This document shows, one piece after another, positions 11,516 to 21,494 of a DNA stretch of 64,000 bases. Location: positions 558,001 through 622,000 of the forward strand of contig JACONQ010000011.1 in NCBI GenBank assembly GCA_014281115.1. The letters run 5' to 3'. Numbering within the stretch: position 1 is the stretch's first letter; every line of letters starts with the position of its first letter. Made by a program: the position numbers and the translations under genes. The notes beneath the pieces were generated by a model. The model was not told the origin of the DNA. It saw only the letters and a program-made list of their open reading frames with translations, and searched no databases. The DNA comes from Laburnicola sp. R22_1. Lineage: Eukaryota > Ascomycota > Dothideomycetes > Pleosporales > Didymosphaeriaceae.

Positions 11516-11772
11516 TGCTCTTCTCACACCTTTGTATATGACATGATATGACATGACACAACACTTTTTTTTCGCTTTCAATGGGCTATTCTCACCGAGA
11601 GGGACGTCAGCCGGCCATAGTAAGCGTATACGCATATGACATGACACAACACAAAACAACGCAACACAGATTTAAAAATAATCAATAACTAAATACATAC
11701 ACATGCATCCATCCATCTACACCCCTCCTTAAAACTCCCTCTAGGAGAAGCCTTCGCGCACCTCCCCCCTCC

Positions 11773-12559
11773 TCAAAACTCCCACACAACCCCCTCATCC
11801 CCCACCCTCGCTGTAAACCTTACCATCCTCTTTCTCACCCTCCACATGCCCCTCTCTTTGTAGTCTTCTCCACCCACCGCCTCGTAGTCTTCTCCGCCCC
11901 CGACTGTCTCCTGCACTATAACCAGTTCATCGACGTATTGCCCGTATGCTTGGAGGATTTTCCCCGCGTGTGGGCCTTGCATGAACTGTGAGCTGATGAA
12001 GTAGGTTGTTGTCGTTGCGCGGGTGGGGGTGGGGAAGTAGAGGGTTTGCGTGGTTAGGGATGGGGGGTTGGGATGGGGAGGGGAGGAACTGTGGGAAGGG
12101 GTTGGTGGGGAAGGAGGGGAGGGGAGGGGAGTGGGAGGAGTATAAATGGATATGGATGAGTGAAAAATGTAGGGGGTAGTAGTGTAGCGAGTAAGAGTTG
12201 AGGACAAACACATATAAACACATGCACCTACCAAACCTCACCTAAAAATAAACCCACATACCGTTTCTGTATCGCATCAGCCTACACCACATATCCACGT
12301 CAGCAATTCCTCTTATCCTCTCATCAAGCCCCCTCTCCCTCTCCCCCTTCCCATCCCACAACCCCTAACCCCCAACCCAAACAAAAAAAAACCTACTCAC
12401 CACATCCTCCACCCCCCTCAACTCGCGCTGAAACGGATAATCAGCCTCGACATCCTCGACGAAGACGTCGCGCGGGAGAGCGTAGTTTTTCGTGTCGAGC
12501 GCGATACAGTAGCGTGCGAGGGTGTTTTGGATAGCGAGGGCGTCGGCGGAGCTGGACAT
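11773..12559 (-). CDS. SnoaL-like / NTF2-fold protein with a 20-base exon
   Basis: Reading down the minus strand, the exons are 12559..12401, 12281..12262 and 12088..11773, giving 164 residues. The start (MSSSADALAIQNTLARYCIALDTKNYA) matches the usual opening of SnoaL_4 proteins. Later 'LTTQTLYFPTPTRATTTTYF' and 'GQYVDELV' match the characteristic beta strands. The middle exon encodes only ADAIQKR, but it restores frame and family spacing and has good splice sites (GTGTAG, GTATGT). The NTF2-like fold occurs in cyclases, dehydratases and hydroxylases, so no reaction can be assigned. It has the typical single-domain length. The S/P-rich 'SSPPHPNPPS' after the second intron is unusual, and an alternative acceptor there is possible. 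Confidence 0.7.
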
Positions 12560-13073
12560 TTTGATGAGGTGGGGGAGAGGAATAGTCGGAGGTCTGAGAT
12601 CTGGAAGAGGAGGTGTAGAGGGAGGGGGGTTTTGGGGTCTAAGGGTTCGCGACCGGGTCCCCGCAGTGTACATGCGATACCTGGTCTTGTAGTGATATAT
12701 GGTTTCCTTTTTGGGCTAGTGGAGGGATATATATGGTGTATGTACTACGTACGGTGTAGAGAAGCATTCATGCATGTCCATGTGATGGGATTAGATCGCA
12801 ACGAAAGGTCGCATGCAGAGCGGCACACGGTACAACGAACAAAACAACCATGGCGAGCGGGAGGCGAGCGAGCAAAGCACAGAATACATATTATTCCCAT
12901 TTTTCTCCTGAGATAACGTATAGATATCCCCTGATGGACGCACAGGCTCGAACGCGACGCAGAAACCTCTATAACCCAGCCAACCCAAAGACCAAAACGC
13001 GAATGAAGCCAAACTCAAATCGTAAAAATAAGAAAACGTGGACAGAAAAAAAATGATGAAGGGCAGATGCATG
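12560..13073. other. Intergenic region between two minus-strand genes
   Basis: It contains the promoter side of the SnoaL gene and the 3' end of the C2-domain gene. No supported gene. Confidence 0.5.
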
Positions 13074-14840
13074 CTAGCGAGACGGCCCGTCCTGAGCCGC
13101 CGCAGCTGAAGTCTCTCCCTGCTCCGCCCGTCCCGCTCCCTCCGCCTGGTGCTCAGTCCCCCTCCAACCCTCCCTATTATTCCCAGGCATGTACTCCCTC
13201 ACATGCAATTTCGCCGCGTCAGCCCTCGCCCCCGCCTCGCGGAGAATCCGGTCCCGCATATGCGGCTCCGGCCTATACTCTACATCCTCCATATGATCCA
13301 GATCCTCAATGTCGCTCGAGCTCATGCTGCTCGTCCTGCTAATCTGCTTGTACACGATGTGGGCGCCCTCGGCCTTCTTCCGCTCGCGCTGCTCCTTCTT
13401 CATCTGCTGCATCTTGTCGGCCTGGCCCTGGCAGTCGAGCGTGACTACGTGCAGGCCGGGGAAGTTTGCCTCGAAGAAGGCTTTTAGTTGCGGGAGGAGC
13501 TGCGCGTTGGGCCGGTAGGTGCCTGAGTCGTTGTCGATGATGAGTTCGTAGTACGAGGGGTCGGTTTTGGGATCGTCTTTGGGGGGGCCGCCTTCGATTT
13601 CGTCGGGGGGGTGCGAGCGGTTTTGCCCGCCGTCTTCGGGGGTTCGGTTGTGGGGGTGCTTGAGCCGCCGGATGAAGAACTCGCCTGAGAAGGCGATGTA
13701 GGCGGCGACGTCGGAGTGCATGGTATGTTTGGATAGCATGTCGATGCCGAACTCTTTTCCCGTCTCGGTGAAGCGGAAGAGCCCGTCTAGCGTGAGGACG
13801 TATGTGAAGATGCGGCCTCCCTGGTCGTAATGCACCAGCTCGAGGAACTTTTGCGTAAACTCTATGCAGGGCTCCGGGAATGCTTCGTAGGCCGTTTCGC
13901 GATCAAAGTTGTATACGCGCGTGTGCTGGTGATGTAGCGTTTTGGACAGAATGAAGCCACGGAAGCCCTTTGCCGTGAACATGGCTTTGACAAAGGGCTT
14001 GAACTCGACAAAGCGGTGGTACATGGCGTCTGGCGTCGGGCCTCGTAGTTGCATCTGGTTCGCCTGGAAGTTGTAACGCTCGGGCTTGGATTTGCCAGAG
14101 CTCTTGGAGCTTTCGCCATCCCCAGGCGCTTTCTGGCCCAGCAGGCGACCCAACAAGGGCGAGTAGTGCCGTATCCAGTACTGGGGACCCACGGTGTATG
14201 CGCGGCCGCCATTCTCGTCCTGCGTGCGGCCCAGCAGCTCCACGCTCACGTACAACGAGCCATTCATATGCTGCGCCTTGTGGAAGCACACAGCCAGCGC
14301 GCGCAGCACATACGCGCGCTTGCTGGCCATCCGTTTCTTGACCGGGCAGCACAGCTTCTGTATGCCCGCCCACTGCTCGTCGAGCGAGTCCACCACAACG
14401 TGTGCATTGCCCAGCCGGTCGTCGTGGTCTGCTGGATCCTCGTCGTAGATGCGGCACTTGAGGTGGAAGCCCGATGCCGGCACATTTGCGATAATCCACA
14501 CGGTATTCCACACCGGGTCCGTCTTCTGGCGTATCGTCGGCGTGCGCAGCTGCAGGGGGGGATCCTCTCGGTGGCGCGGGGGCAGCGAGGTGATGAGCTG
14601 GGCGACAATGTACGGGTCGGCCGAAAGCGTGTTGATGTCGGCCAGAGGCAGGTTCGTCGCGCGGTGCAGCGTGATCTTGATCGTGTAGCCAGGGGGAGCG
14701 CGCGGCACAGGCGTGTCGTCGAAGCCGCCTGCGGGCCCCTTCTTGCTCGAGTCGGTCCTGGTCTTCTGCCTCAGCGGATTCAGCGGATTCCTCTCCTCGA
14801 GCTTTTGCGCCGTCTCAGGTGCGCCACCATTGGGCGCGGC

Positions 14841-14885
<45 letters not shown>

Positions 14886-14921
14886 TGTGCCACTGTGTCC
14901 GCCATCCTTCTCCTCTGCCAT
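13074..14921 (-). CDS. C2-domain protein of unknown function
   Basis: One uninterrupted frame of 615 residues. After a low-complexity (GN)n tract at about residues 12-27 and a basic linker, residues about 75-230 form a C2-like beta sandwich. It opens PGYTIKITLHRATNLPLADINT, has SADPYIVAQL, and continues with DPVWNTVWIIANVP and RIYDEDPADHDDRLGNA. The aspartates sit where calcium-binding loops of C2 domains lie. A long central region (about 260-420) is rich in aromatics and reads like a folded domain (VEFKPFVKAMF, SKTLHHQHTRVYNFDRETAYEAFPEP). The C-terminus is charged and Q/E-rich. Similar large C2 proteins are conserved in filamentous fungi without a known role. Membrane binding in response to calcium is the likely property, by inference. 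Confidence 0.75.
14841..14885 (-). repeat. GCCGTT hexanucleotide repeat in the C2-protein gene
   Basis: About seven and a half head-to-tail GCCGTT units encode an alternating Gly-Asn run near the N-terminus. The unit is a multiple of three, so length changes keep the frame. Confidence 0.9.
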
Positions 14922-15588
14922 TATTGTTTGCGCTGAAGCGGAGCCGGAAGGGCCCGAATGCGCCCGCCCGAGGTTTCAACGGCTTCCGGGACGCGCAGCA
15001 AGGCTCACGAACGTTCCGCGCAGAGTCTCGAGGGTTCCGAAAACATGCGGCCGCGCATAGAGCGAACGAACGGGTGGAAGGAGGATTGCGGGCGCAGTGC
15101 TGAGATGCCGAAACACGCTGAGACGATGCCCAATTACGGCGCGCTGGGGGGCCGCCTGGATAGCGGAGGAATAAGCTCTGACAAGCAACGGCCAAGCTCG
15201 TAGACGTTTTGTGGATCGGGATTCTTAGTGGGCCATCTCTTGCGGCGCGGCGAAGGCTGCGTGGTCCGGCATGCAATTGGCTGTTGGGGGGTCAAAGAGA
15301 CCTGGGTGGTGCCTACCATGTGAACAACGGCCCCAGGACACCCCTAACCACACGACAGTCCATCAATGCCCCCTATTTCTTCTCATCTCCTTCATTCAGA
15401 GGACGACAGAGAAGAGTAGAAAGTTTGGAGACGGTATGGCGTGTCCTGGAATAGCGTCTCCAGGCCTCTTGTTCAGTACGATATGTGCAATTTGAACGAG
15501 CTTTTCATTATTTCCTTGTATCCCCCTCCGTCCCTCAACTCAACTCTTCTTCTCCCCAAATCATCCTCCGCCCCTTTCTCTCTCTCCT
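14922..15588. other. Upstream region of the C2-protein gene
   Basis: No gene seen. It holds the promoter of the gene at 14921 and the 3' end of the gene at 15589. Short frames here have no protein features. Confidence 0.5.
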
Positions 15589-16380
15589 CTACGAAGGGAC
15601 TTCCTCCCCCATCCCCCTTTCCGCTTTTGTGTCGGCTTTCGAGGCTGCTTTGTATTTTGCGATGTGTTCCAATGCAACCTTCTTGATCACCTGGGCCCCC
15701 GCAGCGTCGAACTCGAGCTTCTCCCAAGCCCGAATGGCCGACTCATACAGGTACCGCCAATGCAAGCCTATGACATGCAAGATCAGCAAATATCCCAGCA
15801 CCATTCCAATTCCGCACGGCACTTACCCTTGGTATCCGTCTTCTGCACCTTGTGAAACATACTCGAGGCCTTGCCGCGATACCTCTTGCCCTGGTGCTCT
15901 TCTCCCAAGATAAGTCCCATGCGGCTGTGGAGTGCGCACGGCGTCGCGGCGCAAGGGTCATCGTACGGCTGGCCAGAAAACGTGCCGCCCAAGAACTTCA
16001 CCTTGATTGTACATCAGTGTACCGGTCATATACGGGGGGCCGTCTTGTCTTGGGCTTATGTACTCACCATGTTGTCGTAGCCTTGGACGCAGAACGCGAA
16101 ATCGTACTCGTCGGTGAAGAAGTTGGTGATGTGGATCAGGATCATATGTTTTGCGGGCTTCTTCTTGTCGTATATGGGGCCATTGAACAAGGGATTCTTC
16201 AGCGGCGTGAAGAGGAACTCTTCTTCGAGCCGTTTGCGAAGTTCAAGTTTCTTGTCGAGGCCTCTGTTACAGTTCGCTATGCGCGATGGTGGAGAGGGAG
16301 CAAGGAGTCTCTTACGTCCAGAAGTAGATCTCGGCGTCTGCGTCATTGAGGAGAGTTTGGAGACTTCGCGGTTGCTGCAT
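15589..16380 (-). CDS. Conserved-looking protein of unknown function, four exons
   Basis: I join 16380..16316, 16263..16068, 16001..15827 and 15767..15589, all with GT..AG introns of 52-66 bases, to give 204 residues ending in TAG. The reading frame stays open across all joins, which supports the model. The protein starts MQQPRSLQTLLNDADAEIYFWT and has a charged helix (LDKKLELRKRLEEEF). A mixed hydrophobic core (HMILIHITNFFTDEYDFAFCVQGYDNM) follows, then FLGGTFSGQPYDDPCAATPCALHSRMG with two cysteines. It ends in a Lys/Ala-rich helical tail. There is no signal peptide or membrane segment. I do not recognise the family. Confidence 0.65.
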
Positions 16381-17378
16381 TCTGGCTCTGCTGTTGAGGT
16401 CTTTGGCGCGGTTTGCTTTGAGCGGTGCGAAGTGTAGGTGCGGCTAGGGGCTGAGTGTTGGAAAGCGGTCCGAAGAGTGCGTGACGCGGGCGATTAGTAG
16501 GAGGGACTGGTTCGCTGTGGTGCAGGCGATACTAGGGGATGTTGGTACCGTGTAGTCAAGACGTCGGCGTAGTAGGAGAGACTGGTTCGCTGGGTTGCAG
16601 GTGACATGAAGGGCTCCAAAGGACAGCTTAGTCAACCGGCACCTGGGAGTGAAAAGTGCTCCGGCGCCCTCTGACGCAAATCTACCGGCAAGGCAACCTC
16701 TATCTCACAGTTCCGTCCCCGTCTACATTGGGAATTCACTACAGTTTCCACGCCGTATATAGTCCATACTTCTAGGAAAGGATATATGTGGGGCAGGTAG
16801 AAGCTCAGAACCACTGCTCAATGATCCACCATCTGGTATACTGGCCTTTCCTATATTATAAGTTGTTCAACTACCACAATTCTTGTGTGCTGCCATGAAA
16901 GGCCACCGCAATTTCCTTGCCTTCGGCGTGCTCTTTCATCTACACAGTACTTGCAAACCATTTAACACGACGAAGTGACAAGTGACATACATGAGAACTA
17001 TACATCTCAGCATTTAGCACACAAAGACGCTGCAATTTTAAAGGCAGTGAAGGTCTAGTCAACCGCGCAGATCGTTCCCTCTTGGTTGACTCGACCCCAT
17101 TCACTGTACGGGGCCGTTTTGCAACCTGCACGTGTGCACTGCAAGGCTGTCAGCCTACACTAGGTATTGCTGATTCTGGCTGCTTCGCCCGTCTTCACCT
17201 TGGCCCCATCCTCCAACACCTAGACCTGCCGCAAATTCGCTAACATTGCGACCTTTTGAACGAAAACGACACCTAACGGAAGAAAAGATCTTCGATCACC
17301 ATAACGACCAGGACGACTATCTCAGATTAGGTACTTTGCAGGTTTTACATTGCGCCAAGTAACCAGGATACATTAGGT
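16381..17378. other. Divergent intergenic region before the NACHT gene
   Basis: This lies between the start of the minus-strand gene at 16380 and the plus-strand NACHT gene, so it must hold both promoters. A block TAGTAGGAG(A/G)GACTGGTTCGCTG occurs twice (near 16494 and 16569), a short direct duplication. No gene seen. Confidence 0.5.
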
Positions 17379-20166
17379 ATGCCTAACTTTGACTGGCTTG
17401 GGCGGCTCGCCAAATTCAAACAGACTCCGCAGCGCAGGCGACCTGTCAAAACGGCCTCCAAAGTTAAACCCACGCCCTCTACCGACCATGCGCCAATGCT
17501 GTCCTCCGTCGCCAGCATGCCGAAGACTCTCCCTGCAGTGGGTCTAGCATCTTGCGTTGCGCAACTCGTCGACTTCGCCCTCAAGATCCTGCTCAAAGAT
17601 CACGAGGTATACCAATCGCTAGCTGGCGCGGACATTGAAAATAGTCTGGTGCTTCGATCCATCGCGCATGAGCTGTACCGACTGGCGGAAAAGGTTGATG
17701 CGCTTAAGTTGAAGAGATTGGGTGCCGAGAAGAAGGGTGGCAAGCTCGACGATGCGGTTCAGCAGCTGCTCAAGCTCAGCGAGACCGCGAAAGAAGTCGT
17801 ATTCCCTTTGATTGACGCGTTGAGCCAGGGGCAGGCGAAATTCTCAAGCGAGTCACCATTGGTGACCGTGAGGGAAGGCCTACTTACCGCGTTGAACAAG
17901 GGGCAGATCACCAACTTTAGGAAGAAATTGCAGTTGGTTAGGAAAGAACTTGACGCAGCGCTGTTACGCGCGATACGGTGTGTTGAAGCCTGCCCAAACA
18001 TGTCTCGAACGTATACTTATTGCATTGCAGAGCCTACATCGATCAATCCTCTCAGAAGGGGCTGCCAACCATCAACGTAGAAGACTCACAGGCGCATTAT
18101 CTTGAACAATGGCAAGATGATGCGGTGAGATCGATCAAGACCAACGATTGGAAAACAAAGAACAAGAAACATGTTGAAGAGTTTTCGAGACTGGTGGACC
18201 TCTTGATCCTTTCGGAGAATGAGGCTTATTTCCGGGATGAGATCTTTGCACAGCTGTATTTCCCCGAGCAGGATGATCGTTTCTACAGCATCAGTAAACC
18301 GGACGATGAGAGCTTCAAGTGGATCTTCGATTCGCGGCGACAGAATGAAGAAGTTACCGGTTTCCTGAATTGGTTAGGAGACACCAGCGGACAGAACATA
18401 TTCTGGATGACAGGTGCGCAAATCGTAGAGTATCTTCACATAACAGACAGCTGATCTTCGAGGTAGGGAAGCCTGGCTGCGGTAAAAGCACTCTCATGAA
18501 ACACCTTTTCCGCAACGAAGAGCTCTTCCCATACTTAGAGAAATGGTCGGGCCATGCCCCAGGTATTCTGACAGGCTTCTTCTGTTGGAACTGCGGCACA
18601 GATCTACAAAAGACAACCGTTGGTCTCTTGCGCTCGTTGCTCTATGAAGCCCTCCAAGATATGATCTATGGACCTTTAGAGCAAGATCCCAACATGGTCC
18701 AATGGCTTTTTACAGATCGTTGGGAACAGTTCTCCTCCTACGGCGGTGGTCTGCATTCATTCGACCTCTCCGAGCTTCGCATCGCGTTTGACCTCCTTCT
18801 CTCCGACTCGTTAAAGAAGTTCCTGTTCATGATCGACGGCCTCGACGAGTTGGACGAAGACCTCCCAGAGGCGCTCGGCGTCCTAGTCACCGCCTCCAAG
18901 CGCGAAAACGTCAAGATATGCATGTCCAGTCGCACTTCGCTAGCTTGCCAATCAGCTTTCAAAGATCGGCCTACTATGCAGCTTGACAAATGGACCAAGA
19001 ATGGAATATTGGACTACGTCTTATACGCTTTTGACCAGAACGACACCATGTTCAACATCCCCGCCGAGCAGTCCGACGGCACAGAAGAACGCGCCATTAT
19101 CCACACTTTCGTGGAGAAAGCCTCCGGCGTGTTTCTATGGGCGTCCCTAGCAATTGAGTTTTTAATACAGAGTACAAGTGAGACGGACGACGTGTCTACC
19201 ATCAGAAGGCGCGTCAACGCCCTACCCACAGGCCTAGAGAACCTCTTAACCCACATCTTCGACAGCCTAGACGCAGAGCACTTCAGGCAAGCATCGCGCC
19301 TCTTCCGCCTCGTAGACGCCCACGGCTACCCCGCCCTCCTCCCCCTCTGCAGCGCCGTCGACCCCGACACACGATCCGGTCTCGAAGCCGCCACGCGCCC
19401 CCTGACCACCAGCGAAGTGCTCACCCGCACCGAACGCATGCGCAACGTCCTAGTCTTCAAGTGCAAGAACCTACTCTCCATCTTCGAAGCCGTGCCCACA
19501 GACGCGAAACGCAGCTCCGTCGAAGTCGCCGACCCCTTGCACTACAAAGTAAACTACGCGCACCGCTGCATCCGCGACCACATCCGGACGTACGACATGC
19601 GCAGCCGCATCGCCAAAGCCACGGGGTACGAAGTCTTCCTCGAAGACGAGCACTGGGCCAATGCGCACCTCTGGAGTCTCAAGACGCTGCAAGTGCGCGA
19701 CGGGAAGCTGCGGATATGGGATACGCTCGCCGACTGCATAGAGCATGCGCTGCGTCTCGAGAGATTCGACAACCGCGTTCGACTCACATACCTTGACGAG
19801 GTCAATGCCACGCTCGCGGCCCACCTGCTTAATCCTGCTACCCCGGTTGCAATCATGGATTTGCCTCCCGGCGCTACGGTCCAGTCGTTCGGCGACATAG
19901 CCGTCTGGCTCAACCTCACTAACTACCTTACCATCAAGGCGCGCTCAGCGGACAAGAAAGACCTGCGGCATGCGCTGGAGTACGCCAAGGACGTGCGGAA
20001 GCGGCTCGCTGTTGGCGGGGAAGACAGATTCATCGGGGGGAGAAGTAAGTTGAGGGGGTCGTATGAGCGGGTCGATCATGATCTTGCGGCGTTGCTGGAG
20101 TATCATACGAGGAGCATGAAGTTGGGGAGTCCGAGGATTACAAAGGATATGCCGGAGTGGGTGTAG
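17379..20166 (+). CDS. STAND/NACHT NTPase (fungal NLR-like protein)
   Basis: Exons 17379..17977, 18031..18413 and 18467..20166 give 893 residues. The N-terminal part (about 45-190) has the look of the fungal STAND N-terminal helical domain (LPAVGLASCVAQLVDFALKI, then heptad-like helices). Walker A is GKPGCGKST at about 328-336 and Walker B is LFMIDGLDELDE at about 443-454. Further NACHT landmarks follow (KICMSSR, VFLWASLAIEFL, LPTGLENLLTHIFD). The C-terminus resembles the winged-helix region common after fungal NACHT domains. No WD40, ankyrin or TPR repeats follow, so it is a short form. The second intron splits the Walker A lead-in, and only the TAG acceptor at 18466 restores GKPGCGKST. Such proteins act in non-self recognition and cell death in some fungi. 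This one's role is unproven. Confidence 0.88.
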
Positions 20167-21494
20167 CATGGAGATGCGGGGGATGGATATCGGGCATTTC
20201 GAGGCGTTGGCGCGGTGATACCAGATCGCTGTTCGACGACAGGGTATGCTGTGAGCGTTTGTCTTTGTTCATTGGGGGGAGGGTAGGCCTCTAGTTCTCT
20301 TCTCGTCATAGACATGGGTGGCTTTAATCATCCCTCGTTACCTAGGTAGCGCGTACGTAGGTGACGGATATGGCGATGTCATCTTCTTTTCGCAACAACA
20401 AGGTGGCGAGTTGTACAGTTGGAACAGTGACGTGACGTGCGCTGTCGATTCGGCTCTTCAGACGTATTGCGCTGTGCAGGGTGCTCACTGAGGACGTACA
20501 CTTCTACTTCCTCTAGCCCTTCCCCAGGTATTACCTGCATATAGACGCAGGTGCTGCAATTGGTGGATACCTAGTGCAAGTAGCCACATGTAGTTGTACA
20601 CACTCAATACCTACTCCCCACAAGCCCTACATATCTCATCGGGAGTATCCAGCATGAACAACCCCCCCATGATAAACAATATCCAAGCATACCGTGTCCG
20701 AGTTGCATCCCAGGCACTAAACACATACCCAGGCGTAGGATAGCCATGTATCCAACCCTCCCCTCCCACCTCACCACCCCCGTGATCATCCCACCCTCAA
20801 CTCCCATCCCACCCATCCCCAACCCCCCCTCTCCAACACCCAACCTCCCCCCCTCGCACTGAAAACCGCCCCCCGCGCAACCCTCACCCCAACCTTCCTA
20901 AAGCGGTATCTCCCCGCGCCCCGCGTCGATGCCTGCGGCGGAATTCAGCCAGCGTGGTGCCAATTCCAGTGGCGCCGCCGGCTGCGTGTGCGTGGGGGGT
21001 GAGTGATGTCCTGCTTTGGGTAATTGGTGCGAGTGTTGATTGTAGGCGGTTCCAGCCCTGGAGATGGGTCGGGGGTTTGGCGAGACGGGGCGCGAGACGG
21101 GGGTCGGTTCGGTTGGGCTGGCGGGAGACGGTGGCGGCGGCGGGATTGGGGGGCAATTAGAAGGGAAGTGGTAAGGTAATCTAGGATTGCGATCTCGGGA
21201 GGAGATTTGTGTGCGACTGACTGTTCCGTGTTGGAGAGGAAAGGGCGTCGGCGTCGGCCCGCGCTCGTGTTTGTGCGTGGACTGGAACTGCCTAATGGGG
21301 TAGAATTGTAAGCGTTGAAAGCAGTAGGTCACACGTTTTGCGACAACGGGTGGGTCAGCAGACACCGACAACAGTTCGAGGCCTGGCGCCGCCGTTGCTC
21401 GAAATATCCGCTCATTAGCGACATTGATTGTGCATCTCCACCCCCCTTCTCTCGTTCTTCGAGCATGCTCATAATGTAATGCGTTGTCTTTGTA
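20167..21494. other. Intergenic sequence before the pogo element
   Basis: No supported gene. A 219-codon minus frame (20898-21557) runs across the transposon end and is rich in P, S and T, with nothing recognisable. Strongly pyrimidine/purine-skewed stretches lie at 20750-20880. Confidence 0.5.

Noticed and set aside
14049..14936. 295-codon plus-strand frame
   Set aside because: Antisense shadow of the C2-domain gene. Its V/A/R-rich composition mirrors codon bias on the other strand.
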